A DNA stretch of 64,000 nt. It comes from Bacteroidota bacterium. GTDB taxonomy: Bacteria > Bacteroidota > Bacteroidia > Bacteroidales > JAAUTT01. Position numbers and translations under genes: made by a program. Below, piece by piece: positions 16,031 to 25,060 of this stretch; within the stretch, counting starts at the first letter, position 1, and each line of letters starts with the position of its first letter. The DNA lies in assembly GCA_021779665.1 (NCBI GenBank), contig JAJYAG010000005.1, positions 20,035 through 84,034 on the forward strand, read 5' to 3'. The notes beneath the pieces are model-generated. The model was given only the letters and a program-made list of their open reading frames with translations. It had not been told where the DNA came from and ran no database searches.

Positions 16031-16720
16031 ATGAAAAAATCCATCTTATCAATCGTTAGTGCTTTTATCGTCATCATCAACTGCGCATCACAAACTCCGA
16101 TTAACCAGGAGCTGAAGAAGGAACTGGCCCAGATTCTGTTTACCGATCAAATTTACCGGGAACTGCATGATCCCCGGATTACCGATGTACGACGCCTTGA
16201 AATTGCCAGATTAACAAATCACACTCCTGAAGATTTACAAAAGAATTTATATTTTATAATGAAGGATACCGATTCAGCGAATCTTGCAAGAGTTGAGAAA
16301 ATCGTTGAGCAGTATGGCTATCCGGGAAAAACCCTGGTGGGCGAACCAGAAAACATCGCAGTATTTTATGTAATTCAGCATGCCCCAGATAAGATTCCTC
16401 AATATTACCCATTGATTGAAGAGGCTGCGAAGAAAGGAGAACTCCCCTTTCGTTTGACAGCCATGATGCTCGACCGGATGCTTGCCGACGAAGGCAAGGA
16501 ACAGATTTATGGCACCCAGATTTATAGCAGAAGAATAACTAACAAAGAAACCGGAAAGGAAGAAAACTTCATGTATGTTGTTCCCATCAAAGATCCCCAA
16601 AATGTAAACCAAAGGCGAAAAGAAGCAGGCTTTGATACAACAGTCGAAGAGAATGCAAAAGATTTTGGTATGGATTACAAGGTGTATAGTTATGAGGAGT
16701 TGAAGAAGATATTGGAATAG
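16031..16720 (+). CDS. DUF6624 family protein
   Basis: The 229-residue protein has a hydrophobic N-terminus with a lipobox-like NCAS (IVSAFIVIINCASQ). The family signature is clear: YGYPGKTLVGEPENIAVFYV followed by IQHAPDKIPQYYPLIEEAAK, then MMLDRMLADEGKEQIYGTQI. DUF6624 has no known enzymatic role to me; members are often lipoproteins of Bacteroidota. Its upstream 212-bp region is divergent from the Crp-type regulator and should contain both promoters. Repeat sequence begins 38 bp after the stop. Confidence 0.85.
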   Translation: MKKSILSIVSAFIVIINCASQTPINQELKKELAQILFTDQIYRELHDPRITDVRRLEIARLTNHTPEDLQKNLYFIMKDTDSANLARVEKIVEQYGYPGKTLVGEPENIAVFYVIQHAPDKIPQYYPLIEEAAKKGELPFRLTAMMLDRMLADEGKEQIYGTQIYSRRITNKETGKEENFMYVVPIKDPQNVNQRRKEAGFDTTVEENAKDFGMDYKVYSYEELKKILE

Positions 16721-16758
16721 ACCACGGTCGACAGACGGCAGACGACGGCAAACAGCCA

Positions 16759-16894
16759 CCTCACCCCCTGCCCCTCTCCTTGAGGAGAGGGGTGACGCTC
16801 CGATGAGGATTAGTCGCAAAATTTAAAATTATGTTAAAGACACTTTTGTTTGAGGGACAGTTCCCTCTCCTTGAGGAGAGGGTTAGGGTGAGGT
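16759..16894. repeat. Direct repeat bracketing DUF559, left copy
   Basis: It runs from CCTCACCCCCTGCCCCTCTC to AGAGGGTTAGGGTGAGGT. Its own ends are inverted (CCTCACCC...GGGTGAGG) with two CCCTCTCCTTGAGGAGAGGG hairpins inside. It matches 17313-17450 including the middle GTGACGCTCCGA. Confidence 0.9.
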
Positions 16895-16922
16895 GAAAAA
16901 ACATGCTTTACGATTATATTAT

Positions 16923-17312
16923 ATGATTAAACCTTTAAAGAGACCCGATTTTGAGCTTCATTTAGGAGCTGGAAGTAAAATCTATGATAAGGCTGGCGAA
17001 TTAAGGAGGAATTTAACCCCTGCAGAGGAAAAGCTATGGCAAGCTTTAAGAAACAGGAGACTCTGTGGTTTTAAATTCAGAAGACAACATCCGCTTAAAC
17101 AATTTATCGCCGATTTCTATTGCCATGAAAAAAAATTAGTGATTGAGCTTGATGGAGAAATCCATCAACATCTAGTCAATTCAGAACATGATGAAGGTCG
17201 TACATTTGAACTGGAAAGATTTGGTCTAACTGTACTTCGATTCAATAATAATGAGGTTTTACAAAATTTGAACGAAGTTTTGGAAAAGATCAGGAAGGCT
17301 TTGGAATATTAA
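16923..17312 (+). CDS. DUF559 endonuclease-domain protein
   Basis: I start at the ATG at 16923 (MIKPLKRPDFELH); the track start is a GTG inside the flanking repeat. The 129 residues contain the DUF559 core: LRRNLTPAEEKLWQALRNRR, then GFKFRRQHPLKQFIADFYC, KKLVIELDGEIH and VLRFNNNEVLQNLNEVLEKI. This is the Vsr-like PD-(D/E)xK nuclease fold with the catalytic D (IADFY) and E-x-D (IELDG). The gene lies exactly between two ~136-bp direct repeats and its stop codon touches the right copy, so gene plus repeat looks like one mobile unit. No methyltransferase is nearby. Confidence 0.88.
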   Translation: MIKPLKRPDFELHLGAGSKIYDKAGELRRNLTPAEEKLWQALRNRRLCGFKFRRQHPLKQFIADFYCHEKKLVIELDGEIHQHLVNSEHDEGRTFELERFGLTVLRFNNNEVLQNLNEVLEKIRKALEY

Positions 17313-17450
17313 CCTCACCCCCTACCCCTCTCCTGGGAGGATAGGGGTGACGCTCCGACGAAGGTATGTCGCAGAATTTAAAGCATTCTGAAGACAATTT
17401 TGACTGAGGGGTAGTTCCCTCTCCTTCCAGGAGAGGGTTAGGGTGAGCTG
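17313..17450. repeat. Direct repeat bracketing DUF559, right copy
   Basis: It runs from CCTCACCCCCTACCCCTCTC, directly after the stop codon of the DUF559 gene, to GGGTTAGGGTGAGCTG. A further fragment GGGAAGGGTGAGGTG lies at about 17500-17514. Confidence 0.9.
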
Positions 17451-17537
17451 ACATAGAGTGCTGTTCTTTCTCCTTCTTTGAGAGGTCCTGATAGCTATCG
17501 GGAAGGGTGAGGTGTTAATATATTTCAGCAAATGTTT

Positions 17538-18053
17538 CTATATCCTAAAAAACACCCCCAAGCCGGCACTTGGAAGAACCGGAAATTCCAAATCCAGATT
17601 CCAACCAGTTGATGGCTTTTTCCTTATGGTTTCGCTACCTAGTTGGAAAATAGCGCCAACATCCAGGGTAATCCCTATTTTCTTTGAAATGTTAAAGTCT
17701 CTCCCGACCCGTGTGTTGAGATAAAAATATTTGTCAATCCTGTATTCAGTTTCATCTCGCAAATAGTTCACTCCAATCCTTCCGAACCAGGGTCGACGGT
17801 TTGATAATTCTGAAAATCCTCCAAAATGGTAGAGAAAATCACCCGAACCCGACATTATTTTTTCACCTGAAGCAAGAGGCCATGTTCCGATACTAAATCC
17901 CACCTGCGATTGCTTAAGCTGAAAACGCAAACCAATATTTAAAAACTCAGGTAATCCGATCCCTGTAGTTATATTTACTTTCTCTTGTCCGCTCAGCAGA
18001 TGTAAATTACCAACCACTAAAACAATTAAAAGAAGCCTGAATTTATCTTTCAT
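17538..18053 (-). CDS. Small outer-membrane barrel protein
   Basis: Starting at the internal ATG at 18053 gives MKDKFRLLLIVLVVGNLHLL followed by SGQ, a normal signal peptide; the track start adds 12 unlikely residues. The mature ~145 residues alternate barrel-like strands (ITTGIGLPEFLNIGLRFQLK, SQVGFSIGTWPLASG, FGRIGVNYLRDETEYRI, IGITLDVGAIFQLGS) and end VFFRI, typical for a small outer-membrane barrel. Function unknown; flanked by repeats. Confidence 0.65.
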   Translation of the reverse strand: MKDKFRLLLIVLVVGNLHLLSGQEKVNITTGIGLPEFLNIGLRFQLKQSQVGFSIGTWPLASGEKIMSGSGDFLYHFGGFSELSNRRPWFGRIGVNYLRDETEYRIDKYFYLNTRVGRDFNISKKIGITLDVGAIFQLGSETIRKKPSTGWNLDLEFPVLPSAGLGVFFRI

Positions 18054-18089
18054 GTTTTCGAATTTTAAACCTAATGTAATCAAAATCAT

Positions 18090-18932
18090 TATGTCCGGAT
18101 AAAATATTTCTATGAATGTAATGAATATACTTTGGATCTATTGGAAAGGATGGTGATTTATCCAATAGGTCACCGCTACGCGGCTTAAAAAATCAAATCA
18201 CCAATTTTACTACAAAGAGACCACCGCTATGCGGCTGGTAAGCTGCAGAGCAGTGACCCTAGTAGGTATTTTAGTTTTAAAATCATCATTAGCTGCATAT
18301 CGGTGAACTATTTGAAAAGCCCACGGTTCGGGACCGGCCTGCAAAAAATGGCGTTAAAAAAACAAAAGAGTTGCCGTAACGAGGAGATTGTAGCGGTTTT
18401 AACAAAAATAAAACTTGTACCTTTTCAGCAATTTGTAAGTTCGGAAAACCTTCAAAGTTGCATCGCAGTAGCGGCTTATCTCCGCAGTAGGAAACTCTTT
18501 TGTTTTTAGCCAATTTTTTGTAAGCCTTGACTTTTTGGTCCTTTTGTGTCAAGACAAAAGGACGGATGATAAATATTGATATATTAAACTGTATTTTACC
18601 ATTCTATAAGAATTCTTATCCGTGGACTTTCTTCCTGTATTTTCCGTCGTAGCAATGTTATAGAATAAGATGAACTAATATGCGGCGATAATTACACATA
18701 ATCACTTTTTGAGGCAATTTCCCGCTCGGATGAGCGTCTCGTTCATCTGTTCAAATCCGGCCTCCGGCCATATTTATTAAAGCTTATCATTTTATTTTCG
18801 ACTGAAGCCTTTAAGAAGTGTAACGAGAAGCTACACTTAGCCAACATATTGGTTTTCTTCCTGTATTATAGTCGGCTGGTGTGTGTCGTCCGTCGACTTC
18901 TTCCTGTATTCGCCGTCGACTGAGGTCTTCTT
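18090..18932. other. 843-bp gene-free repeat region
   Basis: It contains two direct copies of CACCGCTACGCGGC/CACCGCTATGCGGC (about 18170-18235), copy B of the 225-bp repeat, a short hairpin AAGTGTA...TACACTT near 18815, and repeated TCTTCCTGTATT segments next to CGTCGAC (about 18625-18920). I see no coding potential outside the repeat ORF. Confidence 0.7.
18336..18563. repeat. ~225-bp dispersed repeat, copy B
   Basis: It matches copy A at both ends and in the middle. The terminal palindrome reads GTCCTTTTGTGTCAAGACAA followed by AAGGAC. Confidence 0.85.
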
Positions 18933-19724
18933 TCACAGCCTCTTAATCATAATCCGCCTGAACTCAACTCCCTGTCCTTCGCTTTGCAGGGCAATATAGC
19001 CTTCGGTAAGCGGTTTGCCGTCGATCTTAATGGTGGGGTCGAAACCATTTACAACACCGCCTCCGATCTGGGGTTTTGTATATTGAAGCACAGTGTCGCC
19101 GTCGATAAGATGGGTAACGAGCGAATCGCGGTAAACAATAAGTTCTCCTTTTACCCATTGGTTCCAGGGATATGTTTTCGACGAGGAATTGACACAATGC
19201 TGCGGTTCCTTCACGCCTTTAAAGAATATTTCGGTACCTGGAGAGCACATGTTGCCTGTGGGGCGGGGATTTCCATCTCCGGCATCGGCCAATAACTGGA
19301 ACTCGACCGAGATAGGCCAGTCCTGCTCTTTCAGGATAGTTTTCGGATCCTGGGAGTGAAACATCACTCCACTGTTGCGATAAGTGTATGAGGGCGCGTC
19401 TTTGAGCCATACATCGGTAAACCGGTATTCGAACTTCAGGTGAAACGACGAAAACGGTTCCTTATAGAAAAGATGCCCGAAACGATTGCTGAATTCCTTG
19501 TAACCGTCGTAATTTACCTGAATGATGCTGTCCGTCACCCGGAAAGTATTTGCATAATTGTCGCCCACCTCATGATGGTGGATTTTGACAACCCAGCCAT
19601 CGAGATCTTTTCCGTTGAAAAGGGACTGCCATTCGGCTTTGCTTTCAACTGATTTCTTGGAGTTGCTGCCACAGGCAGACACCAGCAGCAAAATAGGAAC
19701 AACAAGGGTTAATAGTTTATTCAT
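18933..19724 (-). CDS. DUF1080 (3-keto-disaccharide hydrolase-like) lipoprotein
   Basis: The 263-residue protein has a lipoprotein signal (LTLVVPILLLVSAC) and a concanavalin-like DUF1080 domain: WQSLFNGKDLDGWVVKIHHH at the start, YRNSGVMFHSQDPK in the middle and EGYIALQSEGQGVEFRRIMI at the end. Family members act on glycosides in the periplasm or at the surface; some hydrolyse 3-keto-glycosides. No 3-keto-glycoside oxidoreductase is next to it here. Codon use and repeat-free coding sequence are in keeping with the core genes to the right. Confidence 0.88.
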   Translation of the reverse strand: MNKLLTLVVPILLLVSACGSNSKKSVESKAEWQSLFNGKDLDGWVVKIHHHEVGDNYANTFRVTDSIIQVNYDGYKEFSNRFGHLFYKEPFSSFHLKFEYRFTDVWLKDAPSYTYRNSGVMFHSQDPKTILKEQDWPISVEFQLLADAGDGNPRPTGNMCSPGTEIFFKGVKEPQHCVNSSSKTYPWNQWVKGELIVYRDSLVTHLIDGDTVLQYTKPQIGGGVVNGFDPTIKIDGKPLTEGYIALQSEGQGVEFRRIMIKRL

Positions 19725-19786
19725 AAGTATGATATTAGGGTCAGGGAAAATGATTAAAATAAAAACAAATTACGAAGATTATTTCT

Positions 19787-21049
19787 TCACTGGCGTTGTG
19801 GTATCGAAAAATAAAATCTACTCCCCTCGCCTGTTTTACTTTCGGCCCAGATCTTACCGCCATGTTTCTTAACCAGTTCTTTACACAGCAGCAGTCCGAG
19901 ACCTGCGCCCTTTTCATTATCAGTTCCTATAGTCGACAAAGAATTATCTTCGTTGAAAAGCATTTTAATATCCTCAGGCTTTATGCCCACTCCGGTATCG
20001 GAAACACAAAACACAATTTCGTGAGGCACTTCTTCTGCCGAAAGATGAACTTTACCATACTGCGGCGTGAATTTTAATGCATTCGAAATCAGATTCCTGA
20101 GAATGGCCAATATCATATTTGCGTCTGCGACCATCGGAATTTCCTGTTCAACAGAAACCGAAAATTCAATATTTTTTTGTTCCGCAAGATGAATCTGCGA
20201 TTTAGTTACTTCATCAATCAAAGTTTTCACCTCGATCTTCTGAGGATTGAACTTGATATCATTGGTCTGTGTTAACGACCAATCCAAAAGGTTTGTCAGC
20301 AGGTTATAAGTTTGACCTGACACTTCGTAAATAATGCCGATGTATTTTTTAATTTTCTCCTGTGTGAGCGTGTGAAACTGGGTTTGCAGCAACTTACTGA
20401 AACCTATCAGGGCATTGAACGGAGTTCTTAAATCGTGCGAAATAACCGAATAAAGCCTGTCTTTTGTAACAATAGCTTTTTTGAGGTTACTCTCGGAGAT
20501 TTCCAGCGCTTTCTGGACTTTGATTCTCTCTATTTCTGACGTTATGCGGGCCCCAACAATTCTCAGGATGGCTTCACTCTGGGGAGGGAGTTTTAACTCC
20601 TTGCGCGACATAGCGCATAAAATACCGTTTGGTTCACCCTCCTTGTTATACAAGGCTGTACCCACATAACCTCTGATGTTAAGCTCCAGCAGATCTTTTG
20701 CCGTGGGAAAAAAATCAATCACATTATCGTGATAAACGCAATAGCCTTTTTTAGAGGTAAGATCACAGGGAGTATCTTTCAGCTTATAGGTAAAGCCTTT
20801 TATGAATTGTCCGTCAACATAAGCCGGAAAACCTTCCACAAGATTTTCGCTTACAAGCTGGCCAATAATGACACACTCGGCATTGAGCCATTCCGATAAT
20901 TTAATTACGATATTATTGAAGAACTCTTCTCCTATATCCCCAACAGCTGTTTCAACAAGCGCCTGAAAAAGCTTTTCATTAGCCTTGTACGCTTCCAGTT
21001 CCTTTTTTAAGGACTCATTCTCCCGATTTAACAAATCCAGTGTATCCAT
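19787..21049 (-). CDS. GAF-domain sensor histidine kinase
   Basis: The 420-residue protein begins with a short coiled coil (LNRENESLKKELEAYKANEK), followed by a GAF-type sensor (about residues 30-170; EWLNAECVIIGQLVSENLVE, GYVGTALYNKEGEPNGILCA). HisKA follows with phospho-acceptor VISHDLRTPFNALIGFS and a HATPase domain with N box (NLISNALKFTP), G1 (VSDTGVGI) and G2 (GAGLGLLLCKELVKKHGG). No membrane helix, so it is a soluble kinase. No response regulator is adjacent (orphan). Confidence 0.92.
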   Translation of the reverse strand: MDTLDLLNRENESLKKELEAYKANEKLFQALVETAVGDIGEEFFNNIVIKLSEWLNAECVIIGQLVSENLVEGFPAYVDGQFIKGFTYKLKDTPCDLTSKKGYCVYHDNVIDFFPTAKDLLELNIRGYVGTALYNKEGEPNGILCAMSRKELKLPPQSEAILRIVGARITSEIERIKVQKALEISESNLKKAIVTKDRLYSVISHDLRTPFNALIGFSKLLQTQFHTLTQEKIKKYIGIIYEVSGQTYNLLTNLLDWSLTQTNDIKFNPQKIEVKTLIDEVTKSQIHLAEQKNIEFSVSVEQEIPMVADANMILAILRNLISNALKFTPQYGKVHLSAEEVPHEIVFCVSDTGVGIKPEDIKMLFNEDNSLSTIGTDNEKGAGLGLLLCKELVKKHGGKIWAESKTGEGSRFYFSIPQRQ

Positions 21050-21234
21050 CGCTACTGCATCATAGATTAATCAGTAAAGAAAAAATACAATTGAGCCTAA
21101 CGTTAACAAAATGGGAGAAAAGAAACCCTGCATTTAGCAGATTCAATACAAAAACACCCCTCCAATTAAGCGTAGGCTGAAGTTATGCAATTTATCCCCT
21201 AATAACTGAAAAAGACACATTTATTTTCAAAAAA

Positions 21235-21275
21235 AAATGCTGGTCAGGTTACCAAAGAAACCCTGACCAGCATTT
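21235..21275 (-). terminator. Terminator of the serC-serA-DUF1015 operon
   Basis: A 14-bp perfect stem, AAATGCTGGTCAGG with CCTGACCAGCATTT, is followed on the minus strand by a run of T. It lies 17 bp after the DUF1015 stop. Confidence 0.92.
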
Positions 21276-21292
21276 AATAGTAATTAATTTTA

Positions 21293-22540
21293 TTAACCTT
21301 CCAGGCTATGAACCACCAGGCCGCTCCTGAGTTTAGGTTCGAACCAGGTTGTTTTGGGAGGCATAATGTTACCTGAGTCGGCAATGGTAAAAAGTTGTTC
21401 CATGCTTACCGGATAAAGCGCAAAGGCGGCGGCCATTTCGCCGTTATCAACCCGGCGTTTCAATTCACCAAGACCGCGGATTCCTCCAACAAAATCAATT
21501 CTTTTTGAATTGCGAAGGTCGGTTATATTGAGCAGTGGTGTTAACACCTGATCCGACAACACGGTAACATCGAGACAGCCAATAGGATCGGAATCATTAA
21601 AAGTGCCCGGTTTTGCAGTAAGCGAGTACCATTCCCCTTTCAGATACATGCTGAAATTATGGAGTTTCGAAGGCTTGTATTCGGCCGTGCCTTTTTTCTC
21701 AACAATAAATCCTTGCTCAAGCTTCTTCACAAAATCTTCTGCCGAAAGTCCATTCAGATCTTTTACAACACGGTTATAGTCAATAATGGCCAGCTGCGTA
21801 TCAGGGAAATGTACTGCAAGAAAGAAATTGTATTCCTCCCGGCCGGTGTGATTCTTATTGGCAAGTTTCTTCTCATTCCCAACCAGAGCGGCAGCAGCAG
21901 TGCGGTGGTGACCGTCGGCAACGTATGTATAAGGAATTTCGGAAAAGAGTTCAACAAGTCGAATAACTACCTGCTTATCGCGGATGACCCAGAAATGGTG
22001 CCCAAAACCATCCACAGCTGTAAAATCGTATTCAGGTTTATTTTTCACAACATCGGCAACAATTTTATCAATCTCGGGAACTGCTCTGTAAGCAAAAAAT
22101 ACAGGTTCGTAGTTCAGGTTGCTGATGCGGATGTGATTTTTGCGGTCTTCTTCTTTATCAGGACGGGTTAACTCATGCTTACGGATGATGTTATTCATAT
22201 AATCTTCAACAGCAGCACATCCGACAATACCATACTGAGTGCGGCCGTTCATGGTTTGGGCGTAGATGTACAAACAATCGTCTTCATCCTGGAACATCAA
22301 ACCTGATTTTACCATACTTTCAAAATTGGACTTACCTTTCTGGTAAACTTCAGGAGCATGTTCATCCATGCTATCGGGAAGATCAATCTCAGGTTTCACC
22401 ACATGTAAAAAAGAATCGGGATTGCCTTTCGCTTCCTCTTTGGCCTCCTCCCTATTAAGAACATCGTAAGGCCTCGAGGCAACAGCCTTTGCTTTTTCCT
22501 GTACAGGACGAATTCCTTTGAATGGTTTTAATATTGCCAT
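21293..22540 (-). CDS. DUF1015 family protein
   Basis: The 415-residue protein shows the DUF1015 pattern: FKGIRPVQEKAKAVASRPYD at the start, RKHELTRPDKEEDRKNHIR in the middle, YVADGHHRTAAAA and a C-terminal MPPKTTWFEPKLRSGLVVHS. The His-rich ADGHHR segment suggests a ParB/sulfiredoxin-like active site, as proposed for relatives. It lies downstream of serA and serC, a recurrent gene order in Bacteroidota, pointing to a link with serine metabolism (inference). A strong terminator follows. Confidence 0.9.
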   Translation of the reverse strand: MAILKPFKGIRPVQEKAKAVASRPYDVLNREEAKEEAKGNPDSFLHVVKPEIDLPDSMDEHAPEVYQKGKSNFESMVKSGLMFQDEDDCLYIYAQTMNGRTQYGIVGCAAVEDYMNNIIRKHELTRPDKEEDRKNHIRISNLNYEPVFFAYRAVPEIDKIVADVVKNKPEYDFTAVDGFGHHFWVIRDKQVVIRLVELFSEIPYTYVADGHHRTAAAALVGNEKKLANKNHTGREEYNFFLAVHFPDTQLAIIDYNRVVKDLNGLSAEDFVKKLEQGFIVEKKGTAEYKPSKLHNFSMYLKGEWYSLTAKPGTFNDSDPIGCLDVTVLSDQVLTPLLNITDLRNSKRIDFVGGIRGLGELKRRVDNGEMAAAFALYPVSMEQLFTIADSGNIMPPKTTWFEPKLRSGLVVHSLEG

Positions 22541-22573
22541 TGTATATGTGAATTATGGTTTGGTTTTAAATGC

Positions 22574-22601
22574 GTAGAGACGGAATGCATTCCGTCTCTA
22601 C
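22574..22601. repeat. 28-bp perfect palindrome
   Basis: GTAGAGACGGAATG followed by its exact complement CATTCCGTCTCTAC. It sits between serA and DUF1015. As I recall, GTAGAGAC-type palindromes are dispersed repeats in many bacteria. Confidence 0.85.
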
Positions 22602-22624
22602 AATAATATCATTAATTTATTTTT

Positions 22625-23548
22625 TCAAAATTTGTTTACCTGAAACGTTTTGTCGCCTTTTTGCAGAAAGGCAACAATTTGTCGCGCAGCAGCCAAACCG
22701 GCATTTATGTTAGCTTCTTCGGTCTGCGCACCTTGTTTTTTATTGGTAAAATAAAAGCGGCCGGGGAATTTTTCAGCAAACTCTGCAGCATTATCGGGAG
22801 CCACGTCCGATACATAACGAAAATCCTTTCGCTCTTCGAACAGCTTAACAAGCGAAGCTTCATCTATAACTTCCTTACGGGCGGTATTGATAAGCATGGC
22901 GCCCTGCGGCATTTTCGAAAGCAAATTATGATTGATAGAACCTTTGGTATCCTTGGTGGCCGGAATATGTAACGACACAAACTGACATTTTGAATAAAGT
23001 TCATCAACACTGCTGAGTGCCTTAACACCGTCTACTTCAATCATGGCAGGTGTAAGGAACGGGTCGTAAGCATAAACTTCCATACCAAAACCTTTAGCAA
23101 TGCGTCCTACACATTTACCAACAAATCCGTAGGCATGCAGTCCCAATGATTTTCCTTTCAGCTCTGTGCCCGACGAACCGTCAAAATGATTGCGAACCTG
23201 CATGATCATCATACCAAAGGCAAGTTCAGCAACAGCATTCGCGTTCTGACCAGGAGTGTTCATGGCAACAACTTTACGCTCCGAAGCAGCTTCAAGATCG
23301 ATATTATCGTAACCGGCACCGGCACGAACAACAATCTTGAGGTTTTTACCTGCTTGAAGCACTTCACGAGAAGCAACATCGCTGCGAATGATCATAGCAT
23401 CAACATCAGCAACAGCTTTCAGCAGATCGGACTGTTCCTTATATTTTTCAAGTAGCACCAACTGAAACCCGGCATCTTCCACAATTTTGCGGATACCGTC
23501 AACAGCTTGCTTGGCAAAAGGTTTTTCCGTTGCGACCAATACTTTCAT
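22625..23548 (-). CDS. serA: D-3-phosphoglycerate dehydrogenase, short form
   Basis: The 307-residue protein is a D-2-hydroxyacid dehydrogenase without the ACT domain. Visible elements are the substrate/NAD loop VVRAGAGYDNIDLEAA (catalytic Arg), the Rossmann turn LHAYGFVGKCVG, and INTARKEVIDEASLVKLFEE with the usual Arg and Glu. At the place of the catalytic His (HxGxxT) it has NKKQGAQTEEANINAG, i.e. Lys; the short PGDH of Entamoeba, and as I recall those of Bacteroides, have the same change. It oxidises 3-phosphoglycerate to 3-phosphohydroxypyruvate, the first step of serine synthesis. It lies 27 bp after serC. Confidence 0.92.
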   Translation of the reverse strand: MKVLVATEKPFAKQAVDGIRKIVEDAGFQLVLLEKYKEQSDLLKAVADVDAMIIRSDVASREVLQAGKNLKIVVRAGAGYDNIDLEAASERKVVAMNTPGQNANAVAELAFGMMIMQVRNHFDGSSGTELKGKSLGLHAYGFVGKCVGRIAKGFGMEVYAYDPFLTPAMIEVDGVKALSSVDELYSKCQFVSLHIPATKDTKGSINHNLLSKMPQGAMLINTARKEVIDEASLVKLFEERKDFRYVSDVAPDNAAEFAEKFPGRFYFTNKKQGAQTEEANINAGLAAARQIVAFLQKGDKTFQVNKF

Positions 23549-23575
23549 AATATGCGATTTGAGGTTGTGTAATTA

Positions 23576-24646
23576 TCAGCCTTTCATTTTTTCGAATTCC
23601 TGCATCGCATTTACAAGTGCCTGAACGCCTTCAACCGGCATTGCATTGTAAATAGATGCTCTAAAACCGCCTACCGAACGATGACCTTTCATGTTCACCA
23701 GGCCTTTGGATTCAACATAAGTAAGGAATTCTTTTTCCAGATCTTTATATTCGTCACTCATTACAAAACAAACGTTCATCAGCGAGCGGTCTTCCTTAAC
23801 AGCAGTTCCTTTGAACATTTTGTTACGGTCGATTTCGTTATATAACAGATCGGCCTTTTTAATGTTGAGCTTTTCAATAGCTTCAACACCACCCATGCCC
23901 TTTAACCATTTTAAGGTTTGCAAGCAGGCAAAAACGGCGAACACAGGAGGAGTGTTGTACATGGTGCCATTTTCGATATGCTGTTTGTAATCGAGCATGC
24001 TGGGAATATGACGGCTTACTTTGCCAAGAATACTGTCCTTAATTATAACGAAAGTAACACCAGCAGGGCCAAGGTTTTTCTGAGCACCGCCGTATATCAT
24101 GGCATATTTCGAAACATCCATCGGACGCGAAAGTATATCAGAAGATGCATCGGCAATAAGCGGAACATTCACATCAGGATCGCTGTGCCATTGGGTTCCG
24201 AAAATTGTATTATTGGTAGTGATGTGGAAATAGTCCGCATCAGCCGGTACTGTGTAATTTTTAGGAATGAAGTTATAATTTGCATCCTTTGAAGAAGCTA
24301 CTTCAACAACTTCTCCGAAAGCTTTGGCTTCTTTCAAGGCCTTGCTTGCCCAGGTTCCTGTGTTGATATAAGCCGCTTTTTTATTCAGGAGGTTGTAAGG
24401 AACCATACAGAACTGAAGACTGGCACCACCACCAAGGAAAAGAATTGAATAACCTTCGGGTATGTTTAATAATTCTTTAAACAACGCAATTGATTCAGCG
24501 AGAATACTTTCAAATTCCTTGCTGCGATGCGAAATTTCCAGGATGGATAAACCTGTTCCATAAATATCTTTTACTGCTTTTGCAGTTTCTTCAATTGTAA
24601 TTTCTGGTAAAGTTGACGGTCCCGGATTAAAATTATACTTCTTCAT
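23576..24646 (-). CDS. serC: Phosphoserine aminotransferase
   Basis: The 356-residue protein has the SerC start [54 protein letters not shown], the PLP-lysine segment [20 protein letters not shown] and the C-terminal [20 protein letters not shown]. It converts 3-phosphohydroxypyruvate and glutamate to phosphoserine. It is first in the serC-serA-DUF1015 operon; a TAACTTTG box lies about 50 bp upstream. No SerB is adjacent. Confidence 0.96.
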   Translation of the reverse strand: MKKYNFNPGPSTLPEITIEETAKAVKDIYGTGLSILEISHRSKEFESILAESIALFKELLNIPEGYSILFLGGGASLQFCMVPYNLLNKKAAYINTGTWASKALKEAKAFGEVVEVASSKDANYNFIPKNYTVPADADYFHITTNNTIFGTQWHSDPDVNVPLIADASSDILSRPMDVSKYAMIYGGAQKNLGPAGVTFVIIKDSILGKVSRHIPSMLDYKQHIENGTMYNTPPVFAVFACLQTLKWLKGMGGVEAIEKLNIKKADLLYNEIDRNKMFKGTAVKEDRSLMNVCFVMSDEYKDLEKEFLTYVESKGLVNMKGHRSVGGFRASIYNAMPVEGVQALVNAMQEFEKMKG

Positions 24647-24697
24647 GTGTTTTTCTTAAAAAAATTCTATATAAGATCGGTTTTTAATTGAAAGGTT

Positions 24698-24705
24698 CAA
24701 AGTTA
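24698..24705 (-). promoter_or_regulatory. Candidate -7 box for serC
   Basis: On the minus strand the sequence is TAACTTTG, an exact fit to the Bacteroidota TAnnTTTG. It lies 51 bp upstream of the serC ATG. No clear -33 TTG was found. Confidence 0.5.
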
Positions 24706-24866
24706 AAGCAATTTTATTATGTTCATTTTGAAAAGTTGATATTTGTCAGAAAATATTTTCAACAGATGTTTATAAGTTGAAAATACAGATCACCTTTTAG
24801 TCGTAAACTGAAAGCTAAAATAAAGTTTGGAATAATTATTTTCCCTGACTTTAAACATGCGAAAAT

Positions 24867-25025
24867 ATGACTTACCAGTATGTTTTACAATGCATTTCAA
24901 ACGAATTCAATTCTGCCAAACGCATATTCATCGGGCATACAAATGTACCGGACCTGCTTTCACCTCCAATGAAAAAACTCAAAATTACCAATGCCGGATT
25001 TAGAACGGGGGTTAAAACAGGTTAA
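24867..25025 (+). CDS. Possible 52-codon small ORF in the serC-rhomboid gap
   Basis: The 414-bp gap between serC and the rhomboid gene is otherwise AT-rich with nothing recognisable. This frame, below the track cutoff, reads MTYQYVLQCISNEFNSAKRI and ends TNAGFRTGVKTG. A second overlapping frame (ATG at 24856) is also open for 48 codons, so chance cannot be excluded. Confidence 0.2.
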   Translation: MTYQYVLQCISNEFNSAKRIFIGHTNVPDLLSPPMKKLKITNAGFRTGVKTG

Positions 25026-25060
25026 GACTAAAAAACTATCTTTACAAAAAAAACAGAACT

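Noticed and set aside
18090-18932. Possible tRNA or structured RNA in the repeat-rich gap
   Set aside because: The hairpins present are short dispersed repeats; no cloverleaf or known RNA motif was found.
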